From NCBI RefSeq assembly GCF_003026495.1, contig NZ_PYMA01000002.1, positions 248,001 to 312,000 of the forward strand: a stretch of DNA of 64,000 bases, in the 5' to 3' direction. The stretch's first letter is position 1, and every line of letters begins with the position of its first letter. The notes beneath the pieces were generated by a model. The model saw only the letters and a program-made list of their open reading frames with translations, was not told where the DNA came from and searched no databases. Origin of the DNA: Photobacterium sanctipauli (GTDB taxonomy: Bacteria > Pseudomonadota > Gammaproteobacteria > Enterobacterales > Vibrionaceae). A program made the position numbers and the translations under genes. Positions 1-6,987 of this stretch are shown here, one piece after another.

Positions 1-461
1 CCCTTGACAAGAAATTGTAACAATTACACCAAATAAAAATTCATAGTGCTCAATAGTTGTAGCTTTTAGATAACCAAGAGGTGGGTTGTATGAATATTGT
101 ACAATTACAAATTAGGTAAAGTTACAACAAAATGTTTAACAAAGTGCAGATTAAGGCGCTATTTAAATGCAAGATTAGGTAATTAAAATATAAAAATACG
201 TAATTTTATTACATGCTTTATCGGTCAACCCTTTTGGTTTGAAATTGATCACAGATGGTGGGGGTTGATTTGCATAAGGTTGTAGTCCGATGTAAAGCGG
301 ACAAATATGATGAAACTGGCCTAGCTTGAGGGTGAAAACATAGAGAAATTCTATTTTCAGTTGAGTTGGTTGGATAAGTTGCTAAAACATGGCTGTTACA
401 CGATTATTTGCCGCAAGGACCACTGAAAATGACTCGATAGCGCGCCCATCTTTTCACCCCT
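1..461. other. Non-coding AT-rich stretch at window edge
   Basis: No open frame with a credible ribosome-binding site was seen on either strand. The stretch is AT-rich and has several short TTACAA / GTAATT-like words, for example around 95-130 and 175-215, without a clear repeat period. It probably holds the regulatory region of a gene lying outside the window. Nothing more specific can be supported. Confidence 0.5.
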
Positions 462-683
462 TTAAATGGACAGTCCTCTTTCATAACGCCCTACAATAAA
501 GATGACATACCCAACCTTAAACACCCCCGCAATGACAATGGTTGTGATGTGTGCGATGGCTTGTTGAATAATGGTAAAGTGATCAGCAAGTGGAAAGCTA
601 ATCAACAAGCTTGTGATTAATATCGATAAACTGATTAGCATGACACTACCACCGAGCATGGATACTTTTTTAAAGACGTTCAT
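462..683 (-). CDS. Small two-helix membrane protein of unknown function
   Basis: A 73-residue hydrophobic protein. Two membrane segments are visible, roughly residues 9-30 and 45-65, and the tail is basic (GRYERG). The start at 683 is chosen because a strong GGAGGT lies five bases upstream; an upstream in-frame ATG at 698 has no such site. The gene sits directly behind a TTGACA promoter overlapped by a long inverted repeat, so it is probably controlled by a dedicated repressor or activator that is not in this window. I do not recognise the family and give no function. Confidence 0.7.
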   Translation of the reverse strand: MNVFKKVSMLGGSVMLISLSILITSLLISFPLADHFTIIQQAIAHITTIVIAGVFKVGYVIFIVGRYERGLSI

Positions 684-695
684 TGTGGACCTCCG

Positions 696-730
696 CAACT
701 AAAGTTGTATTTATAATGCAACTTTAGTTG
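696..730. promoter_or_regulatory. Inverted-repeat operator upstream of the small membrane protein
   Basis: CAACTAAAGTTG (696-707) and CAACTTTAGTTG (719-730) are exact reverse complements, 12 bases each, with an 11-base spacer. Each arm is itself almost a dyad. A further CAACTTTAG half-site lies at 770-778. The repeat spans the -10 region and the start of the transcript of the gene at 462-683, which is the classic position for a repressor operator. The regulator is unknown. Confidence 0.75.
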
Positions 731-749
731 TGGAGAAAGACGTTGTCAA
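721..749 (-). promoter_or_regulatory. Sigma-70-type promoter for the small membrane protein
   Basis: On the minus strand TTGACA (749-744) is followed after 17 bases by TAAAGT (726-721), a perfect -35 and a fair -10. A second -10-like TATAAA lies in the spacer of the inverted repeat. The promoter points at the gene starting at 683 and overlaps the operator. Confidence 0.6.
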
Positions 750-780
750 TAATTGATGTAGATCAAATTCAACTTTAGAG

Positions 781-1524
781 TTAATTGTCTTTTTCCAAGA
801 AAGCGTTGAATGCCTTCTTAGCTTCTGGTTGCCTAATTTGATGCATCAGCTGCTCATTTTCACGCTTAATGAGTTTAAGTAGTTTATCTCGCTCTGGAGA
901 GGTGAGCATCGACTTGGTTACGCGCATTGCTTTAGGGGGTAATTGGCTGATGGTATTGGCGCACTTGGTCGCAGCTTGTTCCGGATCATCACTGATTGCA
1001 TTGATAAAGCCAAGCTTTAGCGCTTCCGGGGCATCCATTGCTTCACCAAGTAGCAGCATCGATTTAGCCTTGCGATGGCCGATAATTTTGGCCAGCTGGA
1101 CGCTGGAGGCCATTTCTGGACATAGCCCTAATGGGACGAATGGGGTTTTGAATAACGCTTTAGGTGAGCAGTAGATGAAATCGAAAAACTGCAGCATGGT
1201 TGTACCGATACCAATGGCAGGTCCATCTATCGCAGCAACTAAAGGGGTATCGCAATTAATTAATGCTTTCATAAAGCGGCCACCAGCAAAGTCTGCCATT
1301 CCTTCAGCCATCGCTACAAAGTCTTTAATATCATTGCCCCCACAGAAAATGCCGGGTAGCCCCGTTAAGACGATGGCACGGACTTCTTTCGCGCTGTCGG
1401 CTTGCTCTATGGCAATCGCTAGCTTTTCATACATGGTTTGGTTGAGTGCATTTTTTGCTTCTGGCCGATTGATTTTTACATATAAAACATGCCGCTCGTG
1501 GTGATGCTGAATTGCTTTGTTCAT
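781..1524 (-). CDS. Crotonase-fold enoyl-CoA isomerase-like protein
   Basis: A 247-residue single-domain crotonase-superfamily protein, the usual length. The two oxyanion-hole loops are visible: CGGNDI at about 61-66 and DGPAIGIG at about 100-107. The two glutamates of true enoyl-CoA hydratases (in GGGCELA and QPEI) are replaced, by Thr in GIGTTML and by Phe in TPFV. A glutamate is present instead in the LCPEMASS motif (about residue 137), the position of the catalytic Glu in peroxisomal-type delta3-delta2-enoyl-CoA isomerases (PEGCSS). I therefore favour an isomerase of unsaturated fatty-acid oxidation over a hydratase. It stands alone, cytoplasmic, with no fad neighbours. Confidence 0.8.
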   Translation of the reverse strand: MNKAIQHHHERHVLYVKINRPEAKNALNQTMYEKLAIAIEQADSAKEVRAIVLTGLPGIFCGGNDIKDFVAMAEGMADFAGGRFMKALINCDTPLVAAIDGPAIGIGTTMLQFFDFIYCSPKALFKTPFVPLGLCPEMASSVQLAKIIGHRKAKSMLLLGEAMDAPEALKLGFINAISDDPEQAATKCANTISQLPPKAMRVTKSMLTSPERDKLLKLIKRENEQLMHQIRQPEAKKAFNAFLEKDN

Positions 1525-1710
1525 AACAAGTTACCATTGTGGTCTGATGAGTTATTTAATATCAAAATGATGAATGATTACTGTGACTCGCCCGCCAAAG
1601 CGAACAAAAACTAGACAACCGGTTGAGCTATACATGGCTAAGCTTTTCTTAACGGCGTTGGAGTATCTCATCAGATGAAGTTGATCGTTTGATGATCAAG
1701 AGGTGACGTT

Positions 1711-1890
1711 ATGAAAAGAGTCTTGTTTTTAGGTATGTGTGTCGGCTTATTGTACGGTTGTTCTACGGCGAGTAATGGGTATGACTGGGCTCCAGGGGAT
1801 GACATCGAGACTACAAGTAGTGGGGAAGTTGTTGCACCCGAAGCGATTGTACTGCCACAGGAAGATATTGATGCCATTAATCAGCTGTAA
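1711..1890 (+). CDS. Small lipoprotein (59 residues), unknown function
   Basis: Starts MKRVLFLGM with a typical lipoprotein signal peptide. The lipobox is LYGC with Cys at 17, and the mature part is about 43 residues, acidic (DWAPGDD, PQEDIDAINQL). The ATG at 1711 has GAGGTG six bases upstream. The +2/+3 residues after Cys are Ser-Thr, which would favour outer-membrane sorting by Lol rules. It lies between the isomerase (divergent) and thiM, about 140 bases before the latter. Function unknown; the gene is easily missed because it is so short. Confidence 0.75.
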   Translation: MKRVLFLGMCVGLLYGCSTASNGYDWAPGDDIETTSSGEVVAPEAIVLPQEDIDAINQL

Positions 1891-1985
1891 TGAACGGTAG
1901 GATTTGACAAGTTTCAATAGCCTAATCGATTGATAATAAGGTCACAGCCCGAAAGTTTGTCGCCAACATCTCTGTGCTGTTTCTG

Positions 1986-1991
1986 TATAAT
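1986..1991 (+). promoter_or_regulatory. -10 element upstream of thiM
   Basis: A perfect TATAAT 35 bases before the thiM start. No convincing -35 is seen at the right distance. No thiamin-pyrophosphate riboswitch signature (CTGAGA with the ACCTGA block) is visible between 1891 and 2026, so thiM-thiE appears not to be riboswitch-controlled here. Confidence 0.4.
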
Positions 1992-2026
1992 CAAGGCAAA
2001 TTGTCGAGGATGTAGAGGACAAGATC

Positions 2027-2857
2027 TTGGAAATGAATACAGACACTTATTCACAGGTGCCGGCGCAGGTACAGGCGGTTGTTGATGCCTTGCAGCTGTT
2101 ACGTGACCAAAAGCCCTTGGTGGTTAACGTGACCAATTATGTTGTGATGAACAACACTGCCAATGCACTGCTCGCGGTGGGGGCTTCGCCTATCATGGCT
2201 CATAGCCGTGAGGAAATGGCAGAAATGATGGGATTCGCTGGTGCCTTGGTTATCAATATCGGCACATTAGATAGCAATTGGTTGCCACGTATGATCCATG
2301 CTGTTGAGCAGGCGAATGCGAATAAGAAGCCAGTTGTACTCGACCCTGTGGGCTGCGGTGCCAGTCAACTACGTACCAAGGCATCGCGTGATATTGCGGC
2401 TTTAGCGGATAACTTGATTATTCGTGGTAACGCATCTGAAGTGATAGCCCTTGCCGGTGAGCAAGCGCAGTCTAAGGGGGTAGATGCCTTAGATAGCAGC
2501 GATGCAGCGGTTAATGCGGCCCGACACCTGGCTACTGAACATTTGTGTACTGTAGTGATCTCTGGCGCAACAGATTATGTCGTGACGAAAGACTCGGTCA
2601 TAGCGTTGGAAAATGGCCATGAGATGATGCCGTTTGTCACGGGCATGGGCTGTTCCCACACGGCTTTAACCGGGGCTTTTGCTGCCATTGGTGAAAACGC
2701 AGGCCTTGCCGCCACTGCTGTGCTAGGAGTTGCAGGTGAAATTGCCGCTGAGAAGTCAGCAGGGCCGGGGAGTTTGCAGCTCAACTTGCTTGATGCCTTA
2801 TATCAGCTTGATGAGACGATTTTGCGTGAACGCTTGCGTATTCGTGCCGTTAATTAA
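2027..2857 (+). CDS. thiM: Hydroxyethylthiazole kinase
   Basis: Phosphorylates the thiazole alcohol 4-methyl-5-(2-hydroxyethyl)thiazole with ATP, a salvage step of thiamin synthesis in the cytoplasm. About 276 residues, the family length. Visible signatures are [19 protein letters not shown] near the N-terminus, the DPVGCGAS block and the active-site [13 protein letters not shown] with its catalytic Cys. The start is uncertain: TTG at 2027 has AGAGGA seven bases upstream, whereas the ATG at 2033 is 13 bases from it. It is followed after 13 bases by thiE, whose product joins the thiazole phosphate to the pyrimidine, so the two form an operon. Confidence 0.93.
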   Translation: MEMNTDTYSQVPAQVQAVVDALQLLRDQKPLVVNVTNYVVMNNTANALLAVGASPIMAHSREEMAEMMGFAGALVINIGTLDSNWLPRMIHAVEQANANKKPVVLDPVGCGASQLRTKASRDIAALADNLIIRGNASEVIALAGEQAQSKGVDALDSSDAAVNAARHLATEHLCTVVISGATDYVVTKDSVIALENGHEMMPFVTGMGCSHTALTGAFAAIGENAGLAATAVLGVAGEIAAEKSAGPGSLQLNLLDALYQLDETILRERLRIRAVN

Positions 2858-2870
2858 GAACCGTTGAAAA

Positions 2871-3485
2871 ATGTATAACTATCAACTTTATCTTGTTACT
2901 GACGAAAACCAAGATCTTGAGCAGCTTGAGTTTGTGATTCGAGAAGCGGTTGCCGGTGGGGTCACTATGGTACAACTGCGTGAGAAGCATGGTGATGTGC
3001 GTGAGTTTATCAAACGGGCCCAGGTGCTGAAGTCTTTGCTATCAGGCACCGGCGTGCCACTGATCATTAACGACAGGGTCGATGTGGCGCTGGCGGTGGA
3101 TGCCGATGGCGTGCATCTTGGGCAGTCGGATATGCCAGCTGAGTTGGCACGCCGTCTCATTGGCGATGATAAGATTTTGGGGTTGTCGGTCGAAAACGAA
3201 CTGCAACTTGAAGCGGCGCAATCCCTGCCGGTTGATTACTTGGGTCTGAGCGCTATTTTCCCAACGCCAACCAAAACCGATACGGTTCACGCCTGGGGCA
3301 TTGATGGCCTTGCGAAAGCGGTAGTCACCAGTCAATTGCCTTTGGTTGCTATCGGCGGTATTAACGAGGGCAATATCAAGGCGATTGCTGATACGGGAGC
3401 CGCGGGTATTGCACTGGTTTCTGCGATTTGCCACGCTGAGTCACCGAAGGCAGCCAGTGAAAGCCTGCTTGCCTTGATGCGCTAG
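2871..3485 (+). CDS. thiE: Thiamine-phosphate synthase
   Basis: Condenses hydroxymethylpyrimidine diphosphate with thiazole phosphate to thiamin monophosphate. 204 residues, a compact TIM barrel. Recognisable blocks are LYLVTD at the N-terminus, the substrate-binding QLREKHGD, IINDRVDVA, GVHLGQSDMP, the FPTPTKTD loop and AIGGINEGN near the C-terminal phosphate site. The second gene of the thiM-thiE salvage operon; no thiD gene is adjacent. The ribosome-binding site before 2871 is weak, so coupling to thiM translation is likely. Confidence 0.95.
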   Translation: MYNYQLYLVTDENQDLEQLEFVIREAVAGGVTMVQLREKHGDVREFIKRAQVLKSLLSGTGVPLIINDRVDVALAVDADGVHLGQSDMPAELARRLIGDDKILGLSVENELQLEAAQSLPVDYLGLSAIFPTPTKTDTVHAWGIDGLAKAVVTSQLPLVAIGGINEGNIKAIADTGAAGIALVSAICHAESPKAASESLLALMR

Positions 3486-3495
3486 GCCTGCTTTT

Positions 3496-3528
3496 TTCAG
3501 TCTGGTTGATATCATTGGCCAGACTGAA
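3496..3528. repeat. Perfect hairpin between convergent genes
   Basis: TTCAGTCTGG (3496-3505) and CCAGACTGAA (3519-3528) form a 10-base-pair stem with a 13-base loop between thiE and the convergent gene. A T run precedes rather than follows the stem on the plus strand, so it is not a canonical intrinsic terminator, although a termination or mRNA-end function is likely. Confidence 0.55.
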
Positions 3529-3544
3529 TTCCACTTATATAAAC

Positions 3545-3763
3545 CTAAATAAAGAAAGTGTCGATGTAGAGTTGCTCGACTCTTTCCCTTGCCCACTGTG
3601 TTTTTCTCAGTACTTTCAGGCTTGATTTAATCGTTGGTTCATTAAGGAAACAACGGATTTTAGTGATTTCACCAAGCTCCTCCCAGCCGTAGTGGTCAAC
3701 AAGTTCACCGAGTAGGGTTTGTAGGGTGATACCGTGTAATGGGTTGTTGGGCTGGTGGTTCAT
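3545..3763 (-). CDS. VF530-like (DUF2132) putative DNA-binding protein
   Basis: A 72-residue protein with the conserved block [17 protein letters not shown], then [25 protein letters not shown] and PWARE-like [10 protein letters not shown]. This matches the small VF530/DUF2132 family, first characterised structurally from Vibrio fischeri and described as DNA-binding. Length equals the family length. It is monocistronic and converges on thiE. Its cellular role is unknown. Confidence 0.85.
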   Translation of the reverse strand: MNHQPNNPLHGITLQTLLGELVDHYGWEELGEITKIRCFLNEPTIKSSLKVLRKTQWARERVEQLYIDTFFI

Positions 3764-3854
3764 GCTGTCTGCTTCGTTGTCAATTCAGGAGGCGGCACTA
3801 TACCAGTTCGGCCTTGATGATTAAATCCTAAAAACCGAGAGAGAGATGATAAGC

Positions 3855-3870
3855 GGCGGTATATACCGCC
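3855..3870. repeat. 16-base perfect palindrome
   Basis: GGCGGTATATACCGCC is self-complementary over 16 bases, between the divergent ends of the genes at 3545-3763 and 3902-4468. As RNA it would be a short GC-rich hairpin downstream of the 3902 gene (a possible weak terminator); as DNA it could be a protein-binding dyad. No T run follows. Confidence 0.4.
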
Positions 3871-3901
3871 ACTGGTAATGTGCTTCTTTAGCCATCGGCG
3901 T

Positions 3902-4468
3902 TTAGTTGAGGGAAATCTCTCCCTCGTGCTGGTTTAACAGCATCTTTTGAACATTGAAGCCGCAAAGCATCAGGATCAAGCACCAATTCAAGAAAGGTAA
4001 AGTACCTTTTGTCAGGCTTTCGGCGAGTTGGGCTGGTTTCCATTGAAAAGCGTCGCAAAGGCTATCGATAGTTATACCTGTGAAGGTATTTTCACCGATA
4101 ACACGTTTAAACTCTTTTTCGCTCGGCATTTCAAATGCACTGCAATTTTTGAATGCAGTTGGTTTGAATGCACGCATGACTTTTCTGGCATCGACCTCAA
4201 TGGGTTGGCCGCTATTTTGAATATTAGGGCGACCAGCAAGTGCAGCCAGGAAACACCAACATGGGTAAGGGATGTTTGAGACGATTTCCGGCTCACGCTT
4301 GTAGCGAGACATCCAGTCTGAGATTTTCTTCTCTTGTAAGCCTGTTAATCGGGCGAGGGTTGCACCGTCATAACCGTATTCTTTCAGCAAGTTAATAATT
4401 TCAGCAACTTCTGAAACGAAAGGTTTGCTCCAGCGACTTGAAGACTCGAAGGTGGCTTCTCTGATCAT
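3902..4468 (-). CDS. Hypothetical protein with helix-turn-helix-like N-terminus
   Basis: 188 residues, cytoplasmic, no signal peptide. Residues about 20-52 (VAEIINLLKEYGYDGATLARLTGLQEKKISDW as a region) read like an HTH: a helix, then GATLARLTGLQEKKISDW as helix-turn-recognition helix. A second, weaker repeat of the same pattern lies near the C-terminus (TGITIDSLCDAFQWKPAQLAESL). A Cys-rich stretch, PYPCWCFL, sits between. No neighbour suggests a target. I do not recognise a named family; a DNA-binding regulator is the best inference. Confidence 0.6.
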   Translation of the reverse strand: MIREATFESSSRWSKPFVSEVAEIINLLKEYGYDGATLARLTGLQEKKISDWMSRYKREPEIVSNIPYPCWCFLAALAGRPNIQNSGQPIEVDARKVMRAFKPTAFKNCSAFEMPSEKEFKRVIGENTFTGITIDSLCDAFQWKPAQLAESLTKGTLPFLNWCLILMLCGFNVQKMLLNQHEGEISLN

Positions 4469-4564
4469 AGTAGGCTCTATAGGTTAGTAGTATTGCTTAA
4501 ACGAACTAAGCAGTTTGGCGTAAGCTTATTCCAACCCAATGGGTAAGTCTATGTCTAGCAGCGG

Positions 4565-5083
4565 TTAGCTTTGGGATGCGGTTGTCTGGGCGCTGTTTTT
4601 CGGCTGGCGACGAAATAACATCAACGGTAAATAAAGAGTAGCGTTAAGCCCTAGCGCCATTGCTATACAAATGGCAATACTCTCAATGTCAATGGGAATG
4701 CCTGGTGTATAGTGAGCAAGTACCCGTTGTAGCTCGTCAAACCTGGCTGGGTTAAACATAAACAGTGCTTTATCTAGCAGATGTCCGGTTGAAAGTGTGT
4801 CTATTGCCTGCTCTAACCCTTGATGCTGGTTGAGTATTTCAAGCTTTTGCTTTGCATCAAACCGAACCACAGCATTTGATTCTTGCAAAAGTGCGTTAAT
4901 CATACTTTCGGCACTGCTATAACCATGTTGGCGTGCATTGATGCGGTATGCATTTACTTGTTGGCTGGTCGCGTCGTAAAAGCCTGACAGGTACTGCAAA
5001 TAATGGTCTGCGAGCATGGGGATTTGCAGCGTGGCAACCAACAGCCCGCCAAAAATTAGCCTATCGATTATCCGCTTTATCAT
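4565..5083 (-). CDS. DUF2937-type membrane protein
   Basis: 172 residues. One membrane segment follows the N-terminal basic residues (about 9-30) and another lies near residues 130-158, with a basic, polar tail (FRRQPKNSA). The region between is polar and probably periplasmic. The pattern of an N-terminal helix followed by QIPMLADHYLQYLSG and a QHGYSS segment resembles the DUF2937 family of Gammaproteobacteria, which has no known function. The start has GGAGG just upstream. It stands alone between the HTH gene and asnS. Confidence 0.65.
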   Translation of the reverse strand: MIKRIIDRLIFGGLLVATLQIPMLADHYLQYLSGFYDATSQQVNAYRINARQHGYSSAESMINALLQESNAVVRFDAKQKLEILNQHQGLEQAIDTLSTGHLLDKALFMFNPARFDELQRVLAHYTPGIPIDIESIAICIAMALGLNATLYLPLMLFRRQPKNSAQTTASQS

Positions 5084-5300
5084 GTTGCCTCCCTGCTGCG
5101 ACTTCCTCTTGCTTTAATAAGCTGAGGAAAGCAGCCCAAACCTCTGAAACTTAACCGCTATATTAATATATAGCGCATTGCTGGTGTAGAGTGTTCGGTT
5201 GATGTCAAAAGTATTGGTCGGCTGTGGAAGATAAGTACGTGGAAGATAGAGACGTGGGTTCGCAGAAGCGGGGATTGGGATGAGTGCAGGCTAAAAACAA

Positions 5301-5327
5301 ACAGGACGAGCATCAAGCTCGTCCTGT
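5301..5327 (-). terminator. Intrinsic terminator of asnS
   Basis: An 11-base-pair perfect stem, ACAGGACGAGC / GCTCGTCCTGT with a five-base loop, followed on the minus strand by the T-rich TTGTTTTTAG. It lies about 45 bases past the asnS stop codon. Confidence 0.8.
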
Positions 5328-5373
5328 GAAATAGTATGACCTATGTGAGATAGGCTTTTTCTTCTAATGCTGA

Positions 5374-6774
5374 TTAGAAGTTTGCAGAGCGCGGTGCACG
5401 TGGGAACGGGATCACGTCACGGATGTTTGCCATACCTGTTACGTAAGAGACCAGACGCTCGAAGCCCAGACCGAAGCCTGAGTGAGGTACAGTACCGTAA
5501 CGACGTAGATCGCGGTACCAGTCCATGTGCTCTGGGTCGATGCCAATCTCAGCCATACGCTGGTCAAGTAGCTCTAGGCGCTCTTCACGCTGAGAACCAC
5601 CGATGATCTCACCGATACCCGGCGCTAGAACATCCATTGCAGCTACTGTCTTGCCATCGTCGTTCAAGCGCATGTAGAAAGACTTGATGTCTTTCGGGTA
5701 GTTCTTCACTACAACAGGTGCTTTGAAGTGTTCTTCTGCTAGGTAGCGCTCGTGCTCAGAAGACATATCAATGCCCCACTCAACATCGAACTCAAAGTCA
5801 CGGCCAGAATCTTTCAGGATCTGGATTGCGTCAGTGTAGTCAACCTGTGCGAAGTCAGAAGAAACAAACTGCTCTAGACGGGTGATTGCGTCTTTGTTGA
5901 TGCGCTGTGCGAAGAACTCAAGATCGTCACGGCGCTCTTCAAGTACGGCTTTGAATACGTACTTCAGCATGTCTTCTGCTAGCTTAGCTGCGTCGTCAAG
6001 CTCAGCGAAAGCAACTTCTGGCTCAACCATCCAGAATTCCGCTAGGTGGCGGCTGGTGTTTGAGTTTTCAGCACGGAAAGTCGGGCCGAATGTGTATACC
6101 TTGCTCATAGCACAAGCATACGCTTCTGCGTTCAACTGGCCTGATACAGTTAGGAATGTTTCTTTACCGAAGAAGTCTTCGTTGTAATCAACATTGCCTT
6201 GTTCTGTGCGTGGCAGGTTTTCCATGTCCAGCGTTGAAACGCGGAACATTTCACCAGCACCTTCACAGTCAGAAGCGGTGATCAGTGGAGCAGATACCCA
6301 GATATAGCCCTGCTCGTGGTAGAAGCGATGGATAGCTTGAGACAGGCAGTTACGTACACGGGCAACCGCGCCAATCACGTTGGTGCGTGGGCGTAGGTGA
6401 GCCACTTCACGCAGGTACTCGATAGAGTGACGGGTTTTCGCCATTGGGTAAGTGTCTGCATCTTCAACCCAACCCACGACTTTTACTTCTGTCGCAGCGA
6501 GTTCAAAATCCTGGCCTTTCGCTGGTGATTCAACAATCTTACCAGTAACCTCAACAGAGCAACCAGTTGTCAGCTTAAGCACTTCATTCTGGTAATTATT
6601 TAACTCATTAGGGACCACGGCCTGAATCGGGTCGAAACAAGAGCCGTCATAAATGGCAAGGAAAGAGATTCCAGCTTTGGAATCACGACGTGAACGGATC
6701 CAGCCGCGAACAGTGACTTCACTGTCTACCGCTAGCTTACCGCTTAGTACGTCTGTTACAGGCGCGTAAGTCAT
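5374..6774 (-). CDS. asnS: Asparaginyl-tRNA synthetase
   Basis: Charges tRNA-Asn with asparagine. 466 residues, the bacterial AsnRS length. An N-terminal OB fold ([17 protein letters not shown]) is followed by a class II catalytic core: motif 2 region [21 protein letters not shown] and motif 3 near the C-terminus, [15 protein letters not shown]. The ending [15 protein letters not shown] is typical of AsnRS. It is a single-gene unit with its own terminator; the roughly 180 bases upstream hold its promoter. Confidence 0.97.
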   Translation of the reverse strand: MTYAPVTDVLSGKLAVDSEVTVRGWIRSRRDSKAGISFLAIYDGSCFDPIQAVVPNELNNYQNEVLKLTTGCSVEVTGKIVESPAKGQDFELAATEVKVVGWVEDADTYPMAKTRHSIEYLREVAHLRPRTNVIGAVARVRNCLSQAIHRFYHEQGYIWVSAPLITASDCEGAGEMFRVSTLDMENLPRTEQGNVDYNEDFFGKETFLTVSGQLNAEAYACAMSKVYTFGPTFRAENSNTSRHLAEFWMVEPEVAFAELDDAAKLAEDMLKYVFKAVLEERRDDLEFFAQRINKDAITRLEQFVSSDFAQVDYTDAIQILKDSGRDFEFDVEWGIDMSSEHERYLAEEHFKAPVVVKNYPKDIKSFYMRLNDDGKTVAAMDVLAPGIGEIIGGSQREERLELLDQRMAEIGIDPEHMDWYRDLRRYGTVPHSGFGLGFERLVSYVTGMANIRDVIPFPRAPRSANF

Positions 6775-6952
6775 GTTTAAATTATTCTCCGTTAAGGCAC
6801 TTTGTTAGTGCGCTTTAAGATACAGTCCAAAGAACCAATATTACCTGTCTTACGTCAAGCATCAAGCCTGAATATTCAATGTAAGGCCAAATAGATGGAC
6901 TAATTACGCTAATTCTATACTTGGCTGGTCGATATTTGTTCATGTGAATGAG

Positions 6953-6975
6953 AAAAAGCCCATTTAGGGCTTTTT
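6953..6975. terminator. Bidirectional-looking intrinsic terminator
   Basis: AAAAAGCCC (6953-6961) and GGGCTTTTT (6967-6975) pair over nine bases around a five-base loop. It lies 12 bases past the stop codon of the large lipoprotein gene and provides T runs in both directions; it mainly serves the minus-strand gene. Confidence 0.8.
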
Positions 6976-6987
6976 CCGGGTTAGTGC

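Noticed and set aside
869..1504. Long plus-strand frames opposite the isomerase gene
   Set aside because: They are antisense to a well-supported crotonase and have no family features; treated as shadows.
1671..1877. 68-residue minus-strand frame
   Set aside because: It lies opposite the small lipoprotein, which has a lipobox and ribosome-binding site; the minus frame has neither.
1891..2026. Thiamin pyrophosphate riboswitch upstream of thiM
   Set aside because: The expected CTGAGA and the conserved ACCTGA/ATACC blocks are absent; only a TATAAT -10 is visible.
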